DNA of 64,000 bases, taken from the NCBI RefSeq assembly GCF_011752975.1, contig NZ_VWWP01000014.1, positions 1-64,000 of the forward strand, read 5' to 3'. This DNA comes from Chryseobacterium sp. Tr-659 (GTDB taxonomy: Bacteria > Bacteroidota > Bacteroidia > Flavobacteriales > Weeksellaceae). The notes beneath the pieces are model-generated. The model was not told the DNA's origin. It worked only from the letters and a program-made list of their open reading frames with translations, and searched no databases. This document shows positions 17,535 to 25,975 of the stretch, in pieces. How positions within the stretch are numbered: the stretch's first letter is position 1; the number at the start of each line of letters is the position of its first letter. Made by a program: the position numbers and the translations under genes.

Positions 17535-20273
17535 TTACTGGATGATCAGTTTTAGAGTAAATAATTTTCTACCGTGTACTTTTACAAAGTATACTCCTTT
17601 CGGAAGGTTTTCGTTAACCAGAGAGAAACGCTGATTATTGATATTTTTTGATACATAAAGTAATTCTCCGGAAGCCGAGATCAATTCTATCTTCTCAATC
17701 GGATAATCACTCTTAATAAATGTAGGCTGCCCTGGTTTCGTAGGGTTGGGATACAGAACTACATTTTTCTCTGTACTTCTTGTTTCCTCGGTTCCTAGAG
17801 TTGGCGCAGCCACCTGGAATTGTACTCTGTTTGAAACTTCCGTATAAGAGTCGTTCGTAAACATTACCATGTAATAATTTCCTGGTGTGGCAGGTACTGC
17901 AGTTCCCTGTATTGTTTTTGTCCCCTGAGTTACTCCGTCAAAGTATGTATAGGAAACAAAGTTATCATCCGGTGTCTGAACATTTTGCGGATAAATTCCC
18001 AGCCAGTCTTTGATAATTCCCGGAGAATCCGTCCATGAAGCTGTGATATTTTCACCTAAAGTGTATACCGGTTTGTTGATCCACAGATCTGTAACGATAT
18101 CTCCTACTTTAAAGAACACCTTCTCTCCTATTCCATTATATCCGTCTTCAAGCAGATACTGGGCATAATAGTATCCTTTCGGAAGTCCTGTGAAATTAAG
18201 TGTTCCTGAAGCAGCGGTTACATAGCTCCATTTTATAGAAGCGGTAGTTCCCGGGGTCTGCCCCATTTTATAGATTCCGATCCAGTCTTTCTGTAAATTA
18301 GGTCCGTCTGTAAAATTGATCACAACCGTTCCTCCTACCGGATAGGTATCAGCAGTAGCCTGCAACTGTACTTTTGGTCCTACATAGAAATTTTTCCTTG
18401 GAGTAATTTCCGTATATCCTCCATTAGCAAAAAATCCTGCAAAATATTGTCCTTTATTCGCTAAACCGCTGTTGAAAGTAACCGTTCCTGCTACCTGTCC
18501 ATTTGTGTAAATATACCCTTGGGATGTTGCAGTAGAAGGAGTCTGGCCTTTTTTATAGATCCCAACCCAATCCTGTTGATTTCCAGGACCTCCTGTGAAA
18601 GTTGCAGTGATAGGCTCATTTAAGGTATATTCAGTTTTATCTAAAGTAAATGTAGGGTTCGAAACCACACTTCCTGTAATTTCAAACTGTTTTACATCAC
18701 TCCAGTCGCTCCATTCCAGGTTTCTGTCTCTATATCTTGTTTTCACGTAATAGATCCCGTTTGGAATTGAGTTTGATGCTAAAGTAGCTTTTGTAATATC
18801 TACTCCATCATTCAGGTTCTTTGTCTTATCCGGTGTTCCGTTTCCGTCTTTTCCGAACCAGTTTTCAAAATCTCGGTAAAATTCTTTTTCAATAACTGAG
18901 AAGTTGGATGTTTTACTGATAAGAAACTGTGTAGTATTTAAAAGCTCTCCGTTTGAAGAGGAAAATGCGCTTCCATCTAATGTTAAAGGCAGTGTAATTG
19001 GCCCTGAGAATGTGTTTGTGATAGATGGTTTTGCCGGCTTAGGCTGATTTTTATATTTGTGGAAAGAATCTACCAATACGTTATTTTTCTTATTGTACAC
19101 ACCTCCAATGGAATAGCATTCAATATCTACTTTTCCAGTTGGCACATCTACTTCCACAATCTGGTAAGTCCAGTCTGTAAGTGTTTTCTGAACATCATCA
19201 AAGTCCTGTTCATTAGACATTCCCCAATACTGGTCCCAAGCTGTTCCTCCAGAGATAATCTGATATGTTGGTGAATTTTTTAACTGACCTCTGTGATACA
19301 AGTGATGGTGTGCACCCACATGCATTAAATATTTATCAGAAGTTACAAGAAGCGGAACCGCATTGTCTCTCACCCATGTAGAAATATCCCCTACATACTG
19401 CTCAGCCTGATAAGGTCTGTGGCTTAAAGAAATGATCCAGTCTACCGTAGAATCATTATTGGCTTCATTCAAAATCTGAGACAGCCAGGTCTGCTGTGCT
19501 GTTCCTGTATGTTCTGAACTCAAACTTATAAACAAAACGTTACCGGCCTGCTGGGCATAATAATTTTCATTTCCAGAAGTGATATTTTTATATTTAATTT
19601 CATCAATATAAAAATGGGCATAGTAAGAGTTCATTCCCAGAGTTCCGTATGTCTCATGGTTTCCTACCGTCGTTTGGATGGGCAGATATGGAGATAATTT
19701 AATATTCTTTTTAAAATGAACATTCTCATAATGATCCAGTGTTCCAACATCTACCTGATCTCCGACCATAAATGTAAGAGCAATATTATCTGACGGATCT
19801 GTACTGGCTCCGAACTTTTCTTTTAATTTCTTATAAGCATTTAAAGTAAGAGTGTCATATCTGGGCTCTGCCTTAATCTGGTTGTCTCCCATGATCAGGA
19901 AACGGATCTTACCATTTGCCGTTACCGCCTGCCCTGGCAAAGGAAGTGTTCTGAAGTTGTAAACAGCAGACTCATTTGCACCGGTTTTTATTTTATAATA
20001 ATATTTGGTGTTAGGCTGCAGATTGGTAATCTTAGCTGTGTGATAATAATAATTGTTGTTGTAGCCTGTATCCGAAAAGATATTGGTAGTTCCGGTTACA
20101 GTAACATTCAGATTCGTTGGTGAATCTCCATAGATTACGGTTGTTTCATTATCGGAAGCAGTCTTCCAATTGACGATCATGGAATTCGGAGTCGGGTTTT
20201 GCAGATATGGAAACAAAACCTGCCCGAAAGCCATCTGGACCGCGAAACAAAAAAAGAAGAAATAATGTTTCAT
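17535..20273 (-). CDS. Purple-acid-phosphatase-like metallophosphoesterase with T9SS type A sorting domain
   Basis: A 912-aa secreted protein. Order: signal peptide (1-17), fibronectin III/PAP N-terminal domain (about 18-110), metallophosphoesterase domain (about 122-390) with Asp130 (MGD), GDQVD (171-175), GNHET (204-208), SHRPY (285-289) and AHHHLYHR (321-328, the GHxH motif with Ala for Gly), an Ig-like region, then three similar modules each built around a WVGIYKKGQTP / WIGIYKMGQTP / WLGIYPQNVQTP core, and a T9SS type A domain (VLYPNPTKPG... KGVYFVKVHG). It should be exported through the outer membrane by T9SS and hydrolyse phosphate esters. The three modules may bind substrate or the surface; that is inference. 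Confidence 0.93.
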   Translation of the reverse strand: MKHYFFFFCFAVQMAFGQVLFPYLQNPTPNSMIVNWKTASDNETTVIYGDSPTNLNVTVTGTTNIFSDTGYNNNYYYHTAKITNLQPNTKYYYKIKTGANESAVYNFRTLPLPGQAVTANGKIRFLIMGDNQIKAEPRYDTLTLNAYKKLKEKFGASTDPSDNIALTFMVGDQVDVGTLDHYENVHFKKNIKLSPYLPIQTTVGNHETYGTLGMNSYYAHFYIDEIKYKNITSGNENYYAQQAGNVLFISLSSEHTGTAQQTWLSQILNEANNDSTVDWIISLSHRPYQAEQYVGDISTWVRDNAVPLLVTSDKYLMHVGAHHHLYHRGQLKNSPTYQIISGGTAWDQYWGMSNEQDFDDVQKTLTDWTYQIVEVDVPTGKVDIECYSIGGVYNKKNNVLVDSFHKYKNQPKPAKPSITNTFSGPITLPLTLDGSAFSSSNGELLNTTQFLISKTSNFSVIEKEFYRDFENWFGKDGNGTPDKTKNLNDGVDITKATLASNSIPNGIYYVKTRYRDRNLEWSDWSDVKQFEITGSVVSNPTFTLDKTEYTLNEPITATFTGGPGNQQDWVGIYKKGQTPSTATSQGYIYTNGQVAGTVTFNSGLANKGQYFAGFFANGGYTEITPRKNFYVGPKVQLQATADTYPVGGTVVINFTDGPNLQKDWIGIYKMGQTPGTTASIKWSYVTAASGTLNFTGLPKGYYYAQYLLEDGYNGIGEKVFFKVGDIVTDLWINKPVYTLGENITASWTDSPGIIKDWLGIYPQNVQTPDDNFVSYTYFDGVTQGTKTIQGTAVPATPGNYYMVMFTNDSYTEVSNRVQFQVAAPTLGTEETRSTEKNVVLYPNPTKPGQPTFIKSDYPIEKIELISASGELLYVSKNINNQRFSLVNENLPKGVYFVKVHGRKLFTLKLIIQ

Positions 20274-20465
20274 AATAGTTAAACTTTAAAGTGGTGTAAA
20301 GGGTTTTAATTTGTAAATCAGGAATTTAAAAATTTGTTGTTTTCATTTTTATTTCGGGCAAAAGTATGCTTCCCATATAAACTCTGCCTGATGGAATTTT
20401 AAAGAAACTGTTAATTTTTTAACAAAACCGGAATGAAAAAATTATAGTTTTTACTACATTAATTA

Positions 20466-20498
20466 TTTGGTATATTCAAAAAGTATTTTGTACATTTG
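20466..20498 (+). promoter_or_regulatory. Promoter of rplS
   Basis: A TTTG element at 20466-20469 and a -7 box TACATTTG at 20491-20498 are 21 bp apart, an excellent match to the Bacteroidota consensus. Transcription should begin near 20503. Confidence 0.75.
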
Positions 20499-20502
20499 CA
20501 AC

Positions 20503-20567
20503 CTGTTATTCAACCTCTGACGAAAAACGTGTAAGTTGCTTAGCTTTAACATTTTATTTTATTAATA
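20503..20567 (+). promoter_or_regulatory. rplS 5' leader, candidate L19 autoregulatory RNA
   Basis: The roughly 65-nt untranslated leader contains a two-tier hairpin: CAAC (20511-20514) pairs with GTTG (20535-20538), and inside it ACG (20520-20522) pairs with CGT (20528-20530) around an A-rich loop. Ribosomal protein leaders that bind their own product are common, and L19 leaders have been proposed in bacteria; whether this one matches a described class I could not check. Confidence 0.45.
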
Positions 20568-20924
20568 ATGGATTTATTAAAGTACGTACAAGACAAGTAC
20601 ATTGCTAAAAAAGAATTCCCTGAATTCAAAGCAGGTGATACAATTACTGTGTATTACGAAATTAAAGAAGGACAAAAGACAAGAACTCAGTTCTTCAAAG
20701 GAACAGTTATCCAATTGAGAGGTGCTGGTTCTACAAAAACTTTCACTATCAGAAAAATGAGTGGTGATGTAGGTGTAGAAAGAGTATTCCCTATCAACAT
20801 GCCTGCACTTCAAAAAATCGAGGTTGACAGAAGAGGTAGAGTTAGAAGAGCTAGAATCTATTACTTCAGAGACCTTAGAGGTAAAAAAGCGAGAATCAAA
20901 GACGCTGCTTACAAGAAGAAATAA
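20568..20924 (+). CDS. rplS: 50S ribosomal protein L19
   Basis: A 118-aa protein matching bacterial L19 over its full length: FKAGDTITVYYEIKEG, FKGTVIQLRG, the GVERVFPINMPALQKIEV block and the basic GRVRRARIYYFRDLRGKKARI end. L19 sits at the subunit interface of the large subunit. It is monocistronic here, with its own strong promoter and terminator, rather than in a rpsP-rimM-trmD-rplS operon as in E. coli. Confidence 0.98.
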   Translation: MDLLKYVQDKYIAKKEFPEFKAGDTITVYYEIKEGQKTRTQFFKGTVIQLRGAGSTKTFTIRKMSGDVGVERVFPINMPALQKIEVDRRGRVRRARIYYFRDLRGKKARIKDAAYKKK

Positions 20925-20946
20925 TTCAGACAACAATAAATGCAAA

Positions 20947-20981
20947 AAGAGGCTGTTTACATGTAAACAGCTTCTTTTTTT
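20947..20981 (+). terminator. Terminator of rplS
   Basis: A 14-bp stem (AAGAGGCTGTTTAC / GTAAACAGCTTCTT, one G-T pair) is followed by a T run, 22 bp past the stop. Confidence 0.9.
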
Positions 20982-21017
20982 GTGATATGCAGCCAAGCTA
21001 CAATATCATTATCAATA

Positions 21018-21485
21018 CTATTTTTTGTATGGGCTTCCTTTTCCTGTTTCCAGAAACAGTTTCAGACTATTCATAAATTGCAGCCAGCCATCAGAACAAA
21101 TATCATAACATTCAACATCCGGAGATAAACCAATATGGGTAACCTGTAACTGCGTAAGGTTTTCTTTCTGCTCTATATTCCAGATTATAGTTGTACCAAT
21201 CCATTCCGTCTGGTTATTTAATTCCGGCAAGGCAATCAACGAATCTTCAACGTCCCAGATCACTTTTGAGTGGTCTACCAGTTCCTTCACTCGCATAGTT
21301 TTGTAGATATTATCTCCAAATCTAATTGTAAATACAGCTCCTACCTTTGCTGCTGTTCCCTCAAACATTTCAGTCCACCAAAGAGGAATCTGCTGAGTAA
21401 CCGCATTGTATGCTTTATCTGCTGCTGTGCTCACTTCAATGGCATGAGTATAATGATCTGCATTCGTTTTATTCATGGTTTTCAT
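21018..21485 (-). CDS. SRPBCC (AHSA1-like) domain protein
   Basis: A 155-aa single-domain START/SRPBCC-fold protein. Visible features are the opening strand HYTHAIEVSTAADKAYNAV, the conserved PLWWTEMFEG, and a closing helix GWLQFMNSLKLFLETGKG. Members bind hydrophobic ligands or act as Hsp90-activator-like modules; the ligand cannot be told. An alternative start is Met4 (MNKTNAD). It is transcribed away from rplS and downstream of an AraC gene, with a long palindrome between them. Confidence 0.85.
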   Translation of the reverse strand: MKTMNKTNADHYTHAIEVSTAADKAYNAVTQQIPLWWTEMFEGTAAKVGAVFTIRFGDNIYKTMRVKELVDHSKVIWDVEDSLIALPELNNQTEWIGTTIIWNIEQKENLTQLQVTHIGLSPDVECYDICSDGWLQFMNSLKLFLETGKGSPYKK

Positions 21486-21635
21486 AAAATGATTGTATTA
21501 GGTACTACAATTTTAGGAAAACTTCCAGGCAATAGACTTTGCATAAGATAAGAAATACTTATGGAAATTTGAGAGCTTGCAGGATTTGATAGAAATATAA
21601 GATTTCGGAAGTAAAAATCGTCTTAAGTTTTGCTG

Positions 21636-21676
21636 TTTACTCCTTGTCAAGGTTTAAAACCTTGACAAGGAGTAAA
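21636..21676. repeat. 20-bp perfect palindrome with 1-nt centre
   Basis: TTTACTCCTTGTCAAGGTTT at 21636-21655 is followed by one A and then its exact complement at 21657-21676. It lies between two minus-strand genes about 60 bp past the AraC gene stop. It could work as a terminator for the AraC gene, but it has no clear T run beyond the arms and may be a REP-like element. Confidence 0.8.
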
Positions 21677-21736
21677 TTATCTACATAGGAAAGGAAATAT
21701 TCACTTTATCAGAATATGTATTAATTGTAGAAAATA

Positions 21737-22519
21737 CTACTCCTGTTTCATCAGATACTGTAAAGGTGTAGATGCGGTATGTTTTTTAAAAAACTCAATG
21801 AAAGCACTATCCGAGGAGAATTCTAATCTATGAGATACCTCTCCGATTGAATTCCCTTCCACCAAAAGTTCTATGGATCTCTGAAGACGCCATTGCTGCC
21901 GCCATTCCTGATAAGACAGCCCGGTTTCTTTTTTAAAAATACGGCTGATTGTTTTCTCAACAGCTCCCGTTTCTTTAGCCAGATCTTTTAGCATGGGAGG
22001 CATTGATAATCGTTGAGTCCAATCTTCTACTACCTTTTTAAAGCGTCTGTCTTTCGGCATTCTCAGTTCCAGTTTTTCTTTCGGAGCTTTACTTATTTCA
22101 TCCCAGAATACCTTTAAAAGATTCTCCTGATCATTTTCAGGAACAGCCCATTCCCAAAAGCATATCCGTTCTACAATTTCTTTTAATAAGGGATTTACAT
22201 GTAAAACTTTAAGACTCGACCTGATGAATTTTTCCGCATAAGCTGCATCAAAATAGATGGATCTGTATGCTACCATATTCCGGAAATTCACCCGATGGAT
22301 TTCATGAGCCGGAATCCAGAGCATTCTGAATGGCGGAAGAACAAATTGTCTGTCCGAAGTCGTTACAGTCATACATCCTGAGGGCGCATACAGTAGCTGG
22401 GCCTTCGTTTTATGTTCATGAAATCCCGAATCATGCATTATCATATCAGAGGCAATTCCAATTACTTTTTTTTTCAAAGAATCTGCATCAAATTCTTCAT
22501 TTTGTCTGAGCACAGCCAT
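21737..22519 (-). CDS. AraC-family transcriptional regulator (NimR-like)
   Basis: A 260-aa regulator with an N-terminal cupin sensor (about 25-105; HDSGFHEHKTKAQLLYAPSG, LPPFRMLWIPAHEIHRV) and a C-terminal double HTH of AraC type (about 160-260; LAKETGAVEKTISRIFKKET and the closing EFSSDSAFIEFFKKH). It is divergent from an MFS exporter gene with 76 bp between start codons. In E. coli the comparable AraC regulator NimR controls the neighbouring MFS gene; the same arrangement is likely here, by analogy. Confidence 0.9.
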   Translation of the reverse strand: MAVLRQNEEFDADSLKKKVIGIASDMIMHDSGFHEHKTKAQLLYAPSGCMTVTTSDRQFVLPPFRMLWIPAHEIHRVNFRNMVAYRSIYFDAAYAEKFIRSSLKVLHVNPLLKEIVERICFWEWAVPENDQENLLKVFWDEISKAPKEKLELRMPKDRRFKKVVEDWTQRLSMPPMLKDLAKETGAVEKTISRIFKKETGLSYQEWRQQWRLQRSIELLVEGNSIGEVSHRLEFSSDSAFIEFFKKHTASTPLQYLMKQE

Positions 22520-22595
22520 GTCCTATTTCTGATATTTTTTGTTTTTATATCATTATAAATATACATTGAATTTTTCGAAACTTTGCAGAAAAAAA

Positions 22596-23738
22596 ATGAT
22601 AAAGACAAACCCGCTCTGGCTGCTCATTCTGCTTATCATGCTTCCACAATTCGTAGAAACCATTTACAGTCCTGTTTTGCCAATGGTACAGGAACAGTTC
22701 GGAGTGAAAGAAGAATCAGCTACATTGACGATCAGTTTATATTTTATAGCCTTTGCTTTAGGAGTAGCATTTTGGGGGGTGCAATGCGACAGGATCGGAA
22801 GAAAAAAATCATTGGAATATGGGCTCATCACTTATGGAATTGGAACTTTAACAGCTATTTTTGCACCCAATTTTACAGTACTCCTTACCGCCAGAATTAT
22901 TTCTGCATTTGGAATTGCCGTGGGATCAATTGTTACTCAAACGATTCTAAGAGATATGTATGACAAAGACAATATCAGCAAGGCATTTTCATGGATAGGT
23001 ATCGGTTTATCCATTAGCCCTGTAATAGGAATGATTACAGGTTCTTTATTAGCTACTTCTACAAGACACCAGGGAGTGTTCATCATTTTGTGTTTACTAT
23101 CGGTTTTGTTTTTTGTGCTTTCAGGAAAAAAAATAACTGAAACTCATCATTCAAAAAAAGAAATTACCCTTCATACTCTGGCGGCTCTGTTAAAAAGAAT
23201 GGTCAGAGATCCTCAGATTATCAAATCATGTTTGTTAATTATGAGCTTTAATGTTTTGCTGTTTTCCTATTACTCGCTGGCACCGTTTATTTTTAAAGAG
23301 TATCATTATTCTTCATATGCTTTTGGGTATAGCAGTATTATACTCGCCACCGGAACTTTTATGGGAGCAAAGCTTAACAGATATCTTTTAATAAAAAATA
23401 TACCATCTGAAAATTTAGTTCAGACAGGAATAGTAACTGCATGTATAGCAGCTGTCTTTGTATGGATTTTAACCGGTAAAGGAATCTGCTTTTTAATTCC
23501 TTACTTTTTTATTGTTATGGCCTTCAGTATTGCAATTCCTAATATATTGAGTACGGCATTGATCAATTATAAGACCGAAACCGGAAGTGCCGGAGCTTTG
23601 CTGGGTCTTATTTATTACATTCTGATAGGTTTAGGATTAGTGAGCATTGGACTGATACAAAACCTTGGGGTGTCGTGTGTAATATTTTCAGGAATCGGGG
23701 TTGTTGTTTTACTATTGTTTAATCAAAAAAATAAGTAG
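22596..23738 (+). CDS. MFS drug-type exporter (Bcr/CflA-like)
   Basis: A 381-aa permease with 12 predicted membrane helices. The start is taken at the ATG 22596 (MIKTNPLWLLILLIMLP) because the upstream open frame (from 22539) is not hydrophobic in the right way and lies in the divergent promoter region. Motif A of the MFS is present as GVQCDRIGRKKSL after helix 2, and GxxxGPxxG-like motif C as GIGLSISPVIGMITG. Bcr/CflA proteins export drugs or metabolites by proton antiport. The divergent AraC-type regulator probably controls it. Confidence 0.92.
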   Translation: MIKTNPLWLLILLIMLPQFVETIYSPVLPMVQEQFGVKEESATLTISLYFIAFALGVAFWGVQCDRIGRKKSLEYGLITYGIGTLTAIFAPNFTVLLTARIISAFGIAVGSIVTQTILRDMYDKDNISKAFSWIGIGLSISPVIGMITGSLLATSTRHQGVFIILCLLSVLFFVLSGKKITETHHSKKEITLHTLAALLKRMVRDPQIIKSCLLIMSFNVLLFSYYSLAPFIFKEYHYSSYAFGYSSIILATGTFMGAKLNRYLLIKNIPSENLVQTGIVTACIAAVFVWILTGKGICFLIPYFFIVMAFSIAIPNILSTALINYKTETGSAGALLGLIYYILIGLGLVSIGLIQNLGVSCVIFSGIGVVVLLLFNQKNK

Positions 23739-23781
23739 TAAAAGGGAAAATTGAAACATCAGGTCAAACGAAAATTCTATT

Positions 23782-24777
23782 TTATTTTATGAAATCATAT
23801 AACGCATCAAAAAATTTAGAATAAACCTCTATATGGGGAAGATGTCCTACGTTTTCAATTTCTATCAGCTTCGAACCGGGAATTTCCCGTTGGGTTTTCT
23901 TCCCGAGTTCCTGATATTGTCCCATTTGAGACTGAAACTCTTTTGGAGCTCTGTCCTTTCCTATAGCTGTTCGGTCTCTTGTACCAATGATAAGTAAGGT
24001 AGGTACCTTGATATTTTTAAATTCATAACACACTGGTTGATTATAGATCATATCTGAAGTTAAAGCAGCATCCCAGGCTACATGTGGATAATCTTTATGA
24101 AGTGTCCAGCCGGCAATCAGATCCAGCCAGGGCTGATATTCTTCTTTCCATTTATTATCATAATAGAATTTCAACTGATAGTTTTTATAGGTATCTGCGG
24201 TATTTTTAAGCTCAGACTGATAAGCCTGATCAATGGTCTGGTAAGCTGCAAAGGTCTTATAATCTTCCAGCCCGATCGGATTTTCGAGGATCAGTTTCTG
24301 AATCCTTTCCGGATATAGTAATGCAAATCTTGTAGCAACCATTCCCCCCATAGAATGCCCCAATACTATGACTTTATCAATCTTAAGTTCATCTAAAACA
24401 GCTTTTGTATTGTCTGCAAGCTGGGAGAAAGAAAACTGGTAATTATGAGGTTTGGAAGATTTCCCAAATCCGATCTGATCAGGAATGATCACTCTAAATC
24501 CTTTTGCAGACAGGTCTTTTGCCGTTCTTTCCCAATAAGCCCCGTTAAAATTCTTTCCATGAAGAAGCATTATTGTATTCCCATTTGGCTTTTGGGGCTG
24601 TACATCCATATAGGCCATTTTCAGATTGTTATCCTGAGATTTTAGCGTAAGGAAATGAACCTCGTAGGGATATTTGTAATCTGTCAGCATAGCATCCAAA
24701 GGTTTAATCTGTGAAGACATAAAACCGGATACCATCACCAATGCCAATCTGCTTATTATATTTCTAAAATATTTCAT
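23782..24777 (-). CDS. Alpha/beta hydrolase, secreted
   Basis: A 331-aa hydrolase with a signal peptide (1-22, ending SSQ). The fold markers are the oxyanion-hole HGKNFNG (73-79), nucleophile elbow GHSMGG with Ser142, an acid in GTRDRTAIG (Asp near 267), and the catalytic His in NVGHLPHIE near the end. A lid insertion lies between strands 6 and 7 (about 175-245). The family includes esterases, epoxide hydrolases and peptidases, so the substrate is open. Its promoter would be in the short gap before the EamA gene terminator. Confidence 0.9.
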   Translation of the reverse strand: MKYFRNIISRLALVMVSGFMSSQIKPLDAMLTDYKYPYEVHFLTLKSQDNNLKMAYMDVQPQKPNGNTIMLLHGKNFNGAYWERTAKDLSAKGFRVIIPDQIGFGKSSKPHNYQFSFSQLADNTKAVLDELKIDKVIVLGHSMGGMVATRFALLYPERIQKLILENPIGLEDYKTFAAYQTIDQAYQSELKNTADTYKNYQLKFYYDNKWKEEYQPWLDLIAGWTLHKDYPHVAWDAALTSDMIYNQPVCYEFKNIKVPTLLIIGTRDRTAIGKDRAPKEFQSQMGQYQELGKKTQREIPGSKLIEIENVGHLPHIEVYSKFFDALYDFIK

Positions 24778-24800
24778 GAAACTTTTTTAAGTATTAAAAT

Positions 24801-24830
24801 TAAAAAAAACCGCTCCAAAGGAACGGCTTT
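24801..24830 (-). terminator. Terminator of the EamA gene
   Basis: Read on the minus strand an 11-bp stem (AAAGCCGTTCC / GGAGCGGTTTT, two G-T pairs) with a TTT loop runs into eight T residues, 32 bp past the stop. Confidence 0.85.
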
Positions 24831-24861
24831 CAACTGTTATTTTTATTTAAAATATTATTAA

Positions 24862-25848
24862 TTACGACAATTCTGCCATTGAAATTTCTTTTTCTTTTTT
24901 TGAAGGCAGGTTCATTAAAACAATTGCAAAAAGAATCAGAGCGATTCCTGCCCATTGAATTAAAAAAACTTTCTCTCCCAGCAATACGAAAGCCATGGTT
25001 ACGGAAACAGGAAGCTCCAGAGAGGAAACGATACTTCCTAATCCCAGACCAGCATTGGGGAAACCGATATTAAACAGAATCGGTGGAATAATGGTTCCAA
25101 ACAAAGCAAGAACAGCTCCATAAGTCCAGAATATTGAATAATTAAATGAATGAATATGCTCCGTATTTTCTGTAAAGTTTAAGTAGATTGATTTTAAACT
25201 GTCAAAATGCATTGGTCCTATTTGTGCAAAGAATAAGAAGGCAAAGACTACTAGAGAACCTCCCGTCAGCATAATGATACTCTTCCTGAACACCGGCAGA
25301 TGGGTAGCCAGCGTATTGGAGGTAAACATAGTGAGTGTATAAGAAGCTGCTGCCATCAATCCCCAGAAAACACCGTGCCAGTCCAGTTCTATTTCCATAT
25401 TGATCAAATTGGTAGCCAGAACAGTTCCCAGCAATACGATTACCACGGAAATCACTTTTCTTGCATTAGGCAGCTTTTTGGTAAGAATACTTTCTACCAC
25501 TACACTAAACCATACCGACTGCATCAGCAATACAATCGCGATAGAAACGTTGATATACTGAACCGCGATATAGTAAAACAAACTTGTTCCTCCCAAAGAA
25601 GTACCTGCCAGCATCAGCATTCTGACTTCTTTAGAGCTTGGTACTGATAATTTTTGTTTTGAGGTTAGGGTTTGAATAAAATTAAGGATCAAAAGTCCTG
25701 TCAAACCTAATACGAATTGGGAGGTAGTTACTTCTGAAGTTGTGAAGCCATCATGATAGGCCATTTTTACAAAAGTGGCCAACATACCGTATATACTAGC
25801 TCCAATTCCTACAAATAAAACACCTTTTAGTATATTTTTCTTCTTCAT
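24862..25848 (-). CDS. EamA/DMT-family permease
   Basis: A 328-aa transporter with ten predicted helices arranged as two EamA repeats (about 5-145 and 160-310). The start is placed at the ATG 25848 (MKKKNILKGVLFVG) because the 30 residues upstream are not typical and would overlap the preceding gene's terminator hairpin. Drug/metabolite transporters of this class export amino acids, purines or other small molecules; the substrate is not evident. Gene is alone with its own terminator. Confidence 0.88.
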   Translation of the reverse strand: MKKKNILKGVLFVGIGASIYGMLATFVKMAYHDGFTTSEVTTSQFVLGLTGLLILNFIQTLTSKQKLSVPSSKEVRMLMLAGTSLGGTSLFYYIAVQYINVSIAIVLLMQSVWFSVVVESILTKKLPNARKVISVVIVLLGTVLATNLINMEIELDWHGVFWGLMAAASYTLTMFTSNTLATHLPVFRKSIIMLTGGSLVVFAFLFFAQIGPMHFDSLKSIYLNFTENTEHIHSFNYSIFWTYGAVLALFGTIIPPILFNIGFPNAGLGLGSIVSSLELPVSVTMAFVLLGEKVFLIQWAGIALILFAIVLMNLPSKKEKEISMAELS

Positions 25849-25924
25849 AATTTTTTTAACAGCCTGCAAAGGTACAACATATAAATTAAAGTACCCTGCA
25901 ATGTTACCATGATAGATAAATAAA

Positions 25925-25950
25925 ATCGCCACAAGCAAGCTTGTGGCGAT
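25925..25950 (-). terminator. Terminator of the M36 peptidase gene
   Basis: A 12-bp perfect stem (ATCGCCACAAGC / GCTTGTGGCGAT) followed on the minus strand by TTTATTTAT lies 26 bp past the stop. Confidence 0.85.
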
Positions 25951-25975
25951 CTTTATAACGGATTATAAGAGTCTG

